This document shows, in pieces, positions 1-13,300 of a DNA stretch of 64,000 nucleotides. The notes under the pieces were generated by a model. The model did not search any database and had not been told where the DNA came from. It was given only the letters and a program-made list of their open reading frames with translations. Origin of the DNA: Puffinus mauretanicus (Eukaryota > Chordata > Aves > Procellariiformes > Procellariidae); contig JAJKFH010000425.1 in NCBI GenBank assembly GCA_023333565.1, positions 1 through 64,000 on the forward strand, written 5' to 3'. Positions within the stretch are counted from its first letter, which is position 1. Each line of letters starts with the position of its first letter. The translations under genes were made by a program, and so were the position numbers.

Positions 1-2508
1 CAGCAAAAGGGATACTTTATGGAAATGAACTCGCAAGATAATAATTTGCATTTGACAAGGTGATAATTAAAGTCCCTAGATAGACTCTTTCCACATCTGT
101 ATGCCTTTCAGTGAAGTCGGTTAGCATATTAACTACTGTTGGAGAATACTAAAAAATATTCATGGGATGTTAAACTGCATATTGTTATTCATTTCAATTT
201 GTATAATAAATGTAACAAAATGCAATGCATACAGTATTACACAAGAGGTACTAATCTCTATTATAGACTTATTTTAAAGCACACTGATACCATACTATGC
301 TCTCAGATGCCAGTTTTATCCAGAGAAATTAAAAAGATTTAATATTAATTAGTCTTTCTGGCAAGAACAAGGTGATAAATTTATTTTGGATGTGAAATAC
401 TGAGGCCAAGACATTTTCAGTGCAGTAGCCAGAACTATTTTATATTGTAGTTATAAATAATGACTATGAATAGGTACTTTTACTGGAAATACTTTAACAG
501 CAACTGGCTTTGTGGAAAAGTTTTGAAGCTTACATCTGTGATAAAAGGTTTGTTTTGTTGTTAACTGTTGATAGCTTTTTGGACCAACTTTAAACAAATA
601 GCCCCAAAAAAACTATTGGTAGATTTTTGAAAAACCAGTACTCTCCCGTGGAATTACTGTGTCAATGGGAAGGCATTCGTATACTTGTATAAATGATACC
701 ATTTTTTTCAGGGAAAAAAAAAAAAGTAACAGTTTTCAATGTAAACTCTACACATCTATGTTCCCTAGCAGATCTGGGTGTCGTTTACACTGTAGCTTGT
801 GTTAAGAGTACATTTTCAAAGTAACTCTTCTGCTTGTCCACACTTATGTGGAGTCGTGTCATGAAGTGGTCTCAGGGTGCTGAAACTGGATTCACTGCAG
901 CTGAAACAGTAGAGGAATACTGCACTCCAGCTGCAGATAGCCATTTGGACTCTTGGGGCCAGATGAGGGCTTCTCTGGAGTGAAAACACTCCATGTTACC
1001 TATGCTGTGGTCATCAGGTCCTTGGCACCAACTGCTTTACTCTGCAAATCCGCTTCTAATGGTCCACATTAATTGTTTCTGTAGGCGTAGTCTCAGTGTG
1101 ATAGATAAGAGAAGAGCCCATGCACATTAAAAAACAACTACCAGAAGGACTGTGGGAGCCTTCAAGTCTGGAGAATGACTGGCAGCACCACCTGGAGAAA
1201 GATGGAAACTTTGCTACTTAAGGTAAAGATTTAGTATGAAGAGCCCAAAACACTGGGAGAGTAAAGGATTATAAAGTCTGCCATAGGAGTGATTGTCATC
1301 TCTGAGTCAATGAAGTGAAAAAAAAGTGCGATATGAAAGTGCTGTGAATGCCTATATGACCAAGAGGGATGTGTTTCTTTTTTTATTTTTTGATATTCTG
1401 AGTCCCTAAATGAAGGAAAACTTTGCTTTGACGTAGCTTTTCTCTTAAGTTGACATTAGTCTGTCATCTTTTTCCAGTAGCAACATAATTATCATATAGC
1501 CAAGAATTTACAAATCATTTTGCAATGCTACATGTTTTTGTTAACATTTAATGCTGTAACTTAGCACATGGTATTCATATTCTGTGTAGTGATTTCCATG
1601 CATCATGATTCTCTCATTTAACTGTGCCAAAACGTATTTACAACTTGGAATATTTCTTCCTGACATTTTTATTCTTCTTTTCCAGTCTTCATATCATCAC
1701 ATTGCTATCTGTAGAGAACATGGGTGTCACAATTAGAAAAAAGGCCAATTTTTTTGCAACTTGATAGATTTTCCCCCACCTCTCTTTTCCTTTTTGCTCC
1801 CAATCCTTCATTTAAAATAAAACAATACAAAACATCAAGTTCTGTAGCATGCTAAGTCAGTAGTCGGTGAAGTACTAAATGTCGTTTAGATTTGGGTTTG
1901 TGATAGTTTCTGAAAACATACAACACTTGCAGTACTTTTTGATCTTGTCAGATTTAATTCCATGCAGTTTAAGAGCACATTTAAAATTTCCATGACTGAG
2001 AAAACATCAATCTGATAATAGCTTTTTTCCCTGGTTAGCTGTTACACAATTGCCTCCACAGGAGGGTATAAGATGCATGTTATAAAAGGTTAAAATTCAC
2101 AGGAAATAAATATTTTCTATTACATTAGAATCACAAAATATGCATTCATACATGTATTCATACATTCATACTTTTAAAGGAAATATACGTGCATCAAGTC
2201 TTCTTGCCATTGGTAAAAGAACTTTAGTATTGTATGTTAGCCAACTCTATTAATATACGTACCCCTTTTGCATTGAATTTCCTTGGCTTCAGTTACAAAA
2301 ATGTGAAAAGGGGAATAAGGTTTCCTGCTTTATCTCAATTCAGCAATCACCACTCTACTTCCTAACTCCTAAATTATATTATATATTGCATTTCCAGCTG
2401 CTTTTGTCCTAACTGTGGAGAGCTGAATTAAGTCTCTAATTCAGAGTCCCACCTGGTGATACAACATGCTATTGATTTTTTAGATGATTCTTTAAAATAT
2501 TTTTTTCG

Positions 2509-2530
2509 AGGGGGGAGGGGGGAAGGGGGA
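2509..2530 (+). repeat. G-rich purine tract
   Basis: Three consecutive G runs of 6, 6 and 5 bases are separated by one or two A residues, immediately after a T-rich stretch. It is a polypurine tract with partial G-quadruplex potential. Only three long G runs are present, so a standard four-run intramolecular quadruplex is not clearly encoded. Confidence 0.6.
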
Positions 2531-3898
2531 TGCCATATCCTGGTTTTAAATCATGTTACCATCATACAACACTTAATACAAAGGTAGAATCATCAGAGAA
2601 AAAATATCTCTGTTAATTACAACAAATGCATTTGCTAGAAATTCAGAACAATGTAACAGGTTCTCAGAGAATTTTGCTTTCTGAATTTTGTGTTAACAGT
2701 AAATAAGGGAGAAAAATACTGTTTGCAAATATCCCAAAGTAGAGAATTTAATTTCCTGATGCTGAAAATGATTGAAACAGGATCATTGGAACAGTGACCT
2801 ACATGGTAGGTAACAGAGGGGAAAAATGTTGTCTTTTGAAACATGTATATATACATATACACACTGATATATTTTAGTGGTAGATGCCATGCAGAATATC
2901 ATCTGGTGTAGTGTGACAAATTTGTCATTTCTATTTTCTACTGTTTTAACGAGAGAGCTCTCATTAAAATTGCAAAACTTAACACTTTCATTTACCTCAT
3001 TTCAAAACTTATTCAACACTGACAGGCAAGAGATTCCATTAAAATTTAAAATACTTTGCAAAATATTAACCTTTTCAAGGAAAAAGAAAGTAACTCAATA
3101 GGATTGAAATCTAACACGTGTGAAAAAATAGAGTAAAAGAGAAAGAAAAATGTTAAAGGAAGAGAGAGACAACTTGAAAATATCCTTTCTGGAAAGTGCC
3201 TTTAGGCCACACACTTCAACCAGACTCAGTCTAGGACCTTCTTGATTCATCTAGCATTTTGAATGATTCTCAATATATATTCTCGGGTTTATATTTTTGT
3301 TTGGGCACAGCAGATGGTAGTTAAATGTGGCCTTAAAATTACAGGGGCAAAAATAGCCCACAACCTCTTAACACTGGTCTTGCAACCAGGAAGTCTTGTT
3401 TGATAGTTTTGGGAAACATTAAATGCATGTAAAGTTCACCTAATAACAGGAAAGACGATAAGACCCAGGCCTAAAAGCAAAGGTTAGTCAGAGTTGTCTT
3501 AGTGCCCATTAATTACTGTATACTTCAATTAGATCTCACAAATAAGTGAAAGTGACTAATATTTTCCTTAATCTGAACCTCAGCTTGTAATGTTTGCAGC
3601 GCTGCCTGTCAGACACATTTAGATTAATGAGTTCAACAGTAAAGGTCAGTAATAAGCCTGAGGGTACACTGAAAATCCTGACAGTAACGTTTGCCAGGTG
3701 TGACTTCTGGAGATAGCCTGCTATCACTTACTGACCAGTAGCCCATAGATAACAGGAACAGTAAGCCTTTCACCACAAAACCCAGCTTATTTGATAAGAA
3801 AATTGACATTCCAACCCTTCCGGACAGCACAATGTGCTTGGTGATTCCTGGGCATACCTTGAAAATGTACGGGACTGCTTTTATTTATATAGAGATCT

Positions 3899-3938
3899 CT
3901 GTGTGTGTGCATGCGTGTGCATGTGTATCTATCTGTCT
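3899..3938. repeat. TG/ATC-type microsatellite (imperfect)
   Basis: Alternating TG/CATG steps followed by TATC and TGTC steps. This is an imperfect dinucleotide to tetranucleotide simple repeat with no associated gene. Confidence 0.6.
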
Positions 3939-6900
3939 CCCCATCTTTTCTCCCCAGCACAATGTCTCGCTAGTCTCAGTGGGAGTATTGTTGCACTAAA
4001 GCATCCATTCAACAGGATGCATCAATCCTTTGGAGGTTTGACTTAAAACAAGGGGGGAAAAGAAGAAGCTAGACTTCATGGCCAGTGGTATTCTGAGGAA
4101 GAGAAAAATAGATGTTGTTGATGAAACTGTGTGGAAAAAAGCAAAAACTTGGGATTTTTTGGAGAGTGAAAGTGGGAAGAGTATAAGCTGATAATGCTTC
4201 AGGAAACATTTCCATTAAAAGAACAGCAACAACTCTATACTGTTTATCTACCGTTTAATTTTTATTTAATTTTTTTCCCGTGAAAAAACAAACTCATATT
4301 TTTGTTCAATTTATTTTTCTCTTCTGACTTATTTTCCCCATTGTTTGTGTGTAACACAGCTTACGTAAAGCACTGGATTTGAGTGGAAGGTGGTAGCACT
4401 TCAGGTTACCCTGAGGGAAAAAATGAAACCAGCAGATTACAGTAACAGCATGCAGAGCACTTCTAGCTGCTCTGAACATATCCAGGACTTTAAGATGTAG
4501 AATTCAGAAGCAGGGAACTGCTGGTGAGAAAAGCAGTTGGATGTAGTCAACTTGAGCTTCAAAGATAAATCATTCAAGAGCAAGGTCATTACAGCCATGC
4601 TGTGAATTTGGGGCCTCCCAGCCCCTCCCTCACCACCCCCTAGGAAGATTTTAAGAGAGATTAGAAGTTTACAGCAGGATGAGAAGACAAAAAGCCACCC
4701 TATTCAGGGCAGATCTGTGCAAGCCGGGCGCAGACGCATTGTCTTTTTTGCAGTTGCATGGGGCAGTGGGATTGCAACCCTGATGTCTGCCTTCTCCTCC
4801 TCTGGCTCCCCGTCAGTGACTGATCACTTTCAGCTGCAGTGTCCAGGAATTCACTCATTTCTAGCCATGAAAAGGTTTGCTTTCTTCAGTAATCACCTAG
4901 GCAGGCTCAGCTGCCTGCTTCTGTGTTCACGTGAATGTTAACTCTCCTGGAAAGCTTTTCTCTGGAGTACGTTGTGTGTTGTAATTAAAGAGGGTGTTAA
5001 GAGAGAGCCAGTGTCGTATCTAAGATGCTGAAGGTAGCCATAAGGATGCAGCAAAAGAAAATAGATGAGCTCATAAGATTAAAACTGCATTCAACTGGTA
5101 GCAAACGATCTTCTTCAGAGTGCTAAGTTACGACAGCCATGGGCAAAAAGTAGTGGGAGAGGGCTGTAAATTAGGACCCTGCTTTGTAAAACTCACTCCA
5201 GCGAGGAAACTGAGGGTCTACGGAGACAGAGCGTAGTCCAGGGAGTGCAGTCAGGGAAATAACACTGTATTTTTTCCAAAACTGGGATAAAGCAAGCCTT
5301 TGTTAGCTGAGGTAAATAAAAGTTTTGTAAATGTTAATAAATGTAACATACCGACAAATACTTGCCATTTAATTAATTTGGATATGTAATCCTGACCACT
5401 TAAATTTAAAACCTTGCACTGAACTTGCCAATGTTAAGTGACTTTAAAGCAAGAAGAAATTACAATCCTCTGAGCAGCTATTTTTCCCTCAGGAAAGTGC
5501 TTCCTGTAGATGACAATCAAGCCTTACAAAACCAGATAAAGGATCTCACCAACTGAGTTTTATAGCATGCAGAGATAATAAATCGGTGAATATTAGGGAG
5601 TCTGAGATTTTTTTCATCATATATTTGTCACTGACAATGCTGATTTGCCCAAACTATTTTTCATTATTTCTGTCAATTCCGAACATTAGGGAAATAAGCT
5701 TTGAAAATTATCAGAATGCCTTATTTTGACATTTTTATTGAAAATGTCAAGTTTTATAGTTCAAAATTATTTTGTTTGGAAATTAAGCTAATTGTAGCTG
5801 TAAAAGGTTGACATTTATTGAATCTTACTTTTTAGGTTTTTCGTTTTAAAGCTTTTTCTTTTCTTTTCCTGAATCTTAAAATGTTTTGCCTGAAGTCTGG
5901 TTTGAGAAAGTTCTCGACATCTTAAGCATAACCAGGGAGATTAAAAATAATCCATCTCATTCTCCAAGCCATCGTAACTTTAACCTCTTTTAATATTTGT
6001 GTATAATACCTGAGTAAGATCAGGTGCCAAATGAAAAAGTAAGCAACTTGGGTAATAACTATTACAGTAGTACATCAGAGTTCCCTATTTACTTCATTCA
6101 TATAAATCCTATGGAAAGAGCAGTCAAAATATTGCTTACATAAAGCAATATGGTATCAGATGTAAAATATGCAAGCCTTCAAACACATTCATGAACCCTC
6201 ACCTAGCTGAACAATAATAGACTAGCTGTGCAAAAACTGTGTAAATATAATTGGATTCTTTGGTTCAGATCCTAAGGTTTCATTCAATTTTGTTCAGTTG
6301 TTATTGAAACAACCTTCTATTGAATGAAAAACATTTTGTCATAGTTAAAAACTAAAGTGGGACCTCTGAATTTGACCTGCCTGTAGTACTGTCTGTGATG
6401 CATTTCATGCAGTGCATGAAGAATTTTATATAATAATCAATGCTGACAAGAGTACTATGAGACCAAAATAGTCTGACCAAAACCTGATCATAGTTATCAG
6501 GGTCTGAAAAAATACCTATTGACTTTCTTTTCTGTTTGCCAAAGTACTTTTATTTGCTTCCCAAAATACAGTTGTTTTCTATGATTGGTAAGTTCACTAG
6601 CTTTTAAGCTCATTCACATCCATTAGTTCTGCCTTTTTCCCCTGCCTGTTGAAAATCAGGAGCTGTCAGACTGAAATGTTCTTGCCAGACACAAATAGTG
6701 TCCCCAGGGGTGGCAGAAACCACACTGAATCAGTAAGAAATAGATTTTAAAGTGTTACTTGTTGACACTGGTCACTCCACTTGCTTTACAGAAAATGATA
6801 GAGGACAGACAATTATATAAGTACGGTTTTTAATGTGTCTTCCTAAAAATGTTTCATTTATTTTTTAGATAAAGCAATAATACATTTGAGATGTTTCAAA

Positions 6901-8223
6901 TAAAATTAGTGGTGCAACAATGAAATCTATATGTTGATCCTTGACAGAACCAGAAATATTTCAGATGGTGTCTGCTGTCAGGTCTGATCCAAAGCCCATT
7001 AAAGCCAGCAACACTAATCTTTTTTACTTTAATGAGCTTTGTGTTATATCCAGTATGTGAGCAACAGTCATCCGTATGCTCTTTAATCTTGCAGAATGCA
7101 TGATCCCACATTACAGAACCAAGATCTGTTCTGGCTCTGCTGAAGCTGATGGGAGTTGTGAAGTCTTCCTGACCAGGATTTCCAACTTTATCTCTGGGAT
7201 ATAAGAACAGGGCTTCAAGCAAGCAGAGTTTTGGAGGAAAGGAAAACTAGAGTTACAACAGAATCACTGTTTATTTGACTGTCTTATGTGTGGCTAGCCC
7301 CACAGCATTTTTCTATTTCCATATGTCTTCTACATAAAATTAATAACTACTCACATGTAGGATTATGCATAGTTCATTTAGAAAACAGTTGCATCTTTTT
7401 TATTAGACATAGATTGAAAATTGACCCATTAAAAATTATCTCCTTAAGCATTTCAGTATTTTTTTCATGCTAGTATATGTGTTATTGGTGAGAATATCGC
7501 AATGGGAGAAATTACAATAAAAAGTATGAAAACGTTTATCTTAAAATAAAGGAATTCTTGTGATGAAGAATTATTTTCTGTTTTCTATTTTCTCTTAACA
7601 CATGGATATTGATATTGACCGGTGATAATGAAGAAGTCCTGAGATATAAGTAGTTTATGAAAAGCGACAAGTGTGCCCATTGCCTTACATATTCCAACAA
7701 TCTATTTTATTCCTGCCCCATCCCCTGCCCACCCAGCTGTCTGAGTTGCACTCTGAAAGGTTAGCTGCTTGTTTCACATGTTTCCCAGGCTCAGCTGCTT
7801 TGTCTCAGCGGAGGCTTGGGGGAAACAGTGACTACGGAGATGTAGGCTGCTGGCCAAAAGGGATTTCCAGATACTGTTGTGCCATTGGTGATCTCCAATG
7901 TCAATTGGGCTGCTGCTTCCTGATGCCATATGTGGTGGTCACCTACACCACAGGAGAGAGCAGACCTGACTGGAATGAAACTGTGACAGATTAGGGGGAC
8001 AGTAAATGCTGCAGGAATAGTTGTTTACTGTTAACTGGCTGATGGATCGTAAATGGTGTGTTGGAAACAATCACTCAGGCACTTACAGATATACAGAGGA
8101 TAAAAATATGTGCCAAGGGCTGACTTCTGTATACAGAAAATTAATGCTGAAGACTACTCTAAACGAGGAAGGGCTAGCCTGACTTCTCCCATGTATTTTT
8201 GTAAACTGAATTTTAAAACCACG

Positions 8224-8328
8224 TAACTGTGATCAATTAGTACTTGACATACACTAACTGTGATCATCTTTATTAATATTGTTGTTACTGTCTTTGTTGC
8301 TGTCATCATTATTATTGTCATTATTTTA
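8224..8328. repeat. Short direct repeat and imperfect ATT/GTT tract
   Basis: The 12-mer TAACTGTGATCA occurs at 8224-8235 and again at 8255-8266. It is followed by an imperfect trinucleotide tract of TTA, TTG and TCA steps to about 8328. This is probably a decayed microsatellite; no function is inferred. Confidence 0.5.
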
Positions 8329-8329
8329 T

Positions 8330-10312
8330 AAAATGGAATTGCTATTTTCTGGCAATTGGATTGGCAGACTAGGTCCCAGAGCCTGCATGTGATCACATTT
8401 TTATTCTTCAATGTGTGTATGGTGGGGGAGAAAGGGAAGCAAAAGGCAGGTTAAAAAAAAAAAAAAGTGTTATTGGATATGTAATGTTTTTTAAAGTGTC
8501 CTCTCAGCATTTGACACCATTCAGAGGGAAGACTTCAGAACGGATGGATTTTTGGGTTGGTTGCAGGATGGGAAGTTCTATTTTCCTACGTAAAAAAAAA
8601 TTATAGAAAACACACTGAGGTTTAAGCAGTATCTGAAAAAATATAAAGATCAATCATATAATGGTTAAACCTCCAATAAATATGTTTTTAATAATCATGT
8701 GGTATTTTAAATAATAATGATTATCTAAAATCTTAATGTTAATACATGTTTAGGAACTTTAATATAAACCATTACTTAACAGCTCACACTGGTTTTTATT
8801 TTTGTTTTCTTATATTTGTTACATGAAGTGGTGCCTTATTGTAAGAGTATAGTCACCATTCCTAACACTGTTGGCACTGCAGATTTTCTCACCAAAGTCT
8901 GCTTTTGTTGGTTATTGCTAAACTAGAAGGCTAGCAAACTACCAGGAAATTAAAAATACCTCTTGACATATTTATTAGGTATTAAACATCTTTAGGGAGT
9001 GATTAAATAACACTGAACATTACATTTCTTATTAAATCCTTATTCTTAGACTAAATTCTAGGAGTACATTTGGGTTAAAGCAATAGTGGGTTAGGACTCA
9101 CATGTGACATCAATCCACTCTAGTTCAGTAAACTACAATATGTGATATATTTTTACTGATAAAAACACTGTAGATCTACCTTTGTTTGAAATCCCTTTCC
9201 GATTTCTCATCCCTATTTCAGAATATTGTATCTCTTATATGTTAATTACTGTTTGAGATAGTTAAACGTCTTCTGAGATTTATACCTCCCCACCTGGATG
9301 AGATCACATTCTTTTACTTATTTTTAACAATATGTTTTCAATCTTTTTTGCCCCTTTCTCCCATTTAATTAACTTTTTCTTACTCTTTTTCTGCAAAACC
9401 AATGGTTTTATTTGATAAATTTTGTCTAAGCTGATTTAATATAGGAATTCTCCCTTGCATTTGAACTGATGAGTTTGGTAAGGAATATTGTATAAGACTT
9501 ACTATTTGTCCGCAGGTGTGTCATAACTAAAATTGTTTTGTGCTACTAGCAGTGGAATAGTTACCATTTCATATATCATTTCTATAGTTCTTCAATACTG
9601 AAATAATCTATACATTTTAATAATTACTTTCATTTTGCTTTTCTTTTCATACTTAAGGCCAGAATAAAATCTTACCTCAGAAACAGTTCTGATGAATGGT
9701 GTTGTTCATAACAATTTAAAAAGTCAGAATCTGGATGTAAAATCTAAAGAACTAATATTCCCTTGAAATATATTTATATTACTTATCAAAAGCGATCTTT
9801 TAAAAATGTAAATGATTCTAGAAACTACAGAAGGAAAAACCAGGTAATTTAAAATCATACATAGAAAATGTTCTCAGAATAAACTTTGTGGATTTAAATC
9901 TATCAAATATCATCTATTTCAAGTGACTCAGAATCTCATATATATCTCAAATTAAATATCTCATATTAACAGTGTAAATGTTCACATAAGATGAAGTGTT
10001 TCAGGTCCAGAAGCTGCATACAATACCATTCTGTGCCTTATCTAAGATGTTCTTACAATGTGTAGGGCGTACTACCAGCCATTGGGGCAGCTATATAGTT
10101 ATGGCACACAATTGCCCTGAAAATAGCCAAGGTGGCATACAAGCAGAGGAATAGCTGAAAAGTTCATAATATCTGTAAGAGACCAAACTTACGCTTGATT
10201 TTCTAGCTAGTGCTGCACTATTACAATCTTTGAGTAGAGGCAGGAAACCAGAAATCCTTGTGTCAGGCATATAAGTGATGCATAGTAACTACTTCTTGAA
10301 ATCTCTGCCAAC
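8330..10312. other. AT-rich non-coding DNA, no features seen
   Basis: A 14-A homopolymer lies near 8452-8465. Otherwise the sequence is unique, AT-rich and full of stops in all frames. No repeat family or gene is recognised. Confidence 0.65.
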
Positions 10313-10366
10313 ATATTTATTTATTTATTTATTATATATGTATGTATCTGTATATTACATACATAA
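10313..10366. repeat. (TTTA)n / (TA,TG)n microsatellite
   Basis: About four TTTA units run directly into TATATATG, TATG and TACATACA steps. It is a compound AT-rich microsatellite with no neighbouring gene. Confidence 0.75.
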
Positions 10367-13300
10367 TTATTCCATTTTACTCAAGTTGAAAAATATGTTC
10401 TCTGTGTCTGAAGGATCTGGATTGAAATCTTCTTGCCTCACCTAGTATGGCAATAAAAGGGCTCAAATCACGAGTTAAAGACACCTCACTTGATCACCTT
10501 CTGATGACTAGGCTGGGATTTTTTTGCTTGTATTTATATATATTAACTTAGAAGCTTTAATATTTCTTACATTGTTACATTTTCATTGTTTTAATTTGTA
10601 AGAGATTTTTGTTGGTTGATTGATTGGTTTTCCTTCTAAGATCACTTTACTGCCGAGGCAACGTGCCAATGACAGACCTACTGATCTGATCTACCAGAGA
10701 CTAGACTTCCACACTGCCCTTGGCTATCCCATTCTGGAGTGGATTTCCCACATCCCACTGCAAAGCTTTTGGAGCAAACTCTTAGTGTGTATCCCACAAC
10801 ACTTTTTGTCTACTTACCTGCATGTCCTGTAGGATGCCATGCATATGCACTTATATGAGAAGTGACTATGACTGTCAAGAACCATCATCTGTTAGAGACA
10901 CTTATCAGAAGTTATTTAAATCAAAGTTCTGTCAGCGGTGTAAATGACCACTTCAGACTATTGCGATTTTTCTTGGCTACGCTCCATGCTAGTCACCTTG
11001 TGTCAGAAAGATTGAGCACCAAGAAATCAGTTCCCACATCTTGAAACTGGTTGTGTTATGCACCTTGGAAGATCTTGTGAATGCACAAATTTTGCAGAAG
11101 GTGAACAATTCACACTGTTATTTTCCCAAGATGCCCAATCTTCGGCAGTACCATCAGTCTCCTCCTTCTCTCACTCCCTTTCTCCTCAACTGATTCCTAC
11201 TTTAGACTTTTGCAAGGTCTGCCATCTCCCCAGCACTAGCAGGGAAGGAGAGTGGAAGTGTTAAGGTGGGCAATGGGACTATAAATTTTTACTCTTATAA
11301 TCATTTAACACATTGTGTTTACTTCCAAAATATATTTATTTCACATTTCCAAAAGCCTTACCGGCAGCAAATAAATAATTAAAAAAATCTTAAACATGAG
11401 CTTATTTTGAGGGATATTGTGCTGTTGAAGCGGACATTTTTTCATCTAGTTGCTATTCTCCATCTGGAGCTGCAAATATACAAAAGTCTACTGCTGGAAA
11501 GCTGAGATATACCTCAAATGGAATCTGATACTGCATTAGAAGTGTCAGCCTCATTGACATTGTAGGGGCAAAAAGAATTAGGAATAGGAGGAGCTTGATT
11601 CCATGGATCACAACTTCATCTGAAACAAAACGTTCTTCTACTCCTGGGTAAAGAGGGTACCTGCATAGCTTCTTCTAAGTTTTAGGTGAGGATCCACAGA
11701 AAATTTTCCTGCCTTTCCAGCTGGCTTCAGCAAGCATGACCACTGCCCTCTGTCCTCCTGCTCCCTTCTGAAGCATCCTCTGGGAGTGCAGCATGATTTG
11801 GACAGGTACAGAGTTTTTACCTTCAGATGTGCTTCTAAAGGTCAGAAGAGGAGGCACCTTAGTACTTGGTAAAGGGTAGCTACACAACATGATATGTTGT
11901 TTCCCATATCCATCTATTTCCTCTGTTGCCCAGGGCCAAAATTTGTTTTGCATCTCCGAGTGAGGAAAAACTACATTAATTAGTTTGAAAACCATTTCCC
12001 AGCAAGAGAGCTTAGAGAGAAGTTAAATGGGGCTATCAGATACGAGGGCATCCTGTTGACTATGACAGTCACAGGATCATGCCTTGCAACCCCTCCACCC
12101 TGACAGGGCCCTAATGCTCAGAATAACAGAGAATCACATACAGAAAGAAGAGAAGAAATAGAATGACCAACTCACATAGTAATGATTCTTTCCTACACCT
12201 TTCTAGCACGCTTTGGAAGATGATTGGTTTGATGGTGTCAAATTTCTGCATGTGTCCCTCTGGAAAGTGGAAGAGGCCTGGAGAGAAGAGACAAAGCGTA
12301 TGACACTGCCCAGCCATTACCAGATCTGTTATGACTGCCGTGGGACACCCATACAACTCTGAGAATACTTGATGCCATGGGAAGTATGTTATGCCTTCTG
12401 TGCTTAACTTAAAAAAGTATTGAAGAATTTATTTTGCTCTTACAGAAAGCTTGGATTAACTTAATGTTGTGGATAAAAGAAGATGCAGAACATAATTCTG
12501 AAGTATCTGGTTAGAAATTAAAAAAAAAAAAGTTGGAAATATTCTTATGCATAATGTCTGTGTTGCTACATTCCCACGTTCATTAATTTTGCTCCTGCAT
12601 ATTTGTTCATGCTCACCACTGACCAATAACGTGTTTCCATAGTGAAAGCGTTAGGATGGTCATCACATGGACGAATACACTATATGACAAAAAGACCAAA
12701 TGTAAAGATATAAAACATGACTGAGACCAGGGAACAGTGAATAGGCAAGCAGAGTGAATCGTAAAATTGTCATCGCTGTGTTTTGATTCAGCCAAAAAGC
12801 CAAAGGGAGAGAAAGAGTTCGTGAAGAAATATCTGCACAGAAATATCCATGTGCTAGTGAAATGTATTCACTACATGCTTTGGTGTATCAAATTTTTCTT
12901 TTTCCTGAGAACACATAGAGCACTGGGCTAAATATTGTTCTGATTTATACCCTATGTCACCCCACTGACATATAAGGAAGGGCAGAAATACATCTGCCAT
13001 ATGGTTAATAAACATGTTAATATTCAAAGTACCAGAAGTGAATTTATAGCTCACATATGACCACCAGATTATCTCTGTAGTTTTTTGCTGCAGTTTTCCC
13101 TTGTGTAATAGGATGGAAGGCAGTATATAAGTATTATAGACTCTTATGATGGGAGATACCAAAATTCTGGTGTGTTGGTTGGTAAAAGCAATTATTTTTC
13201 ACATTAATGAATTACAGGTTTACATCACTATTTCTATTTAAATCACAAGAATAAGGCTGCAATGGTCACCAACATAAAAATCAAATCTTTGCAATTGGGC

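Larger units (their letters stand above)
1..8150. other. AT-rich unique non-coding DNA
   Basis: No gene recognised. The longest open frames are 6896-7222 on the minus strand (108 codons) and 7671-7994 on the plus strand (107 codons). Neither shows a recognisable domain, signal peptide or membrane segment, and stop-free runs of this size are expected by chance. A G-rich tract lies at 2509-2529 and a TG/CA-rich microsatellite at 3899-3938. The 6930-7190 stretch contains phrases resembling old amniote interspersed repeats, but too diverged to place. Intergenic or intronic sequence is the best reading. Confidence 0.7.

Noticed and set aside
6896..7222. 108-codon minus-strand frame
   Set aside because: No domain recognised, and parts of the underlying DNA look like decayed repeat sequence.
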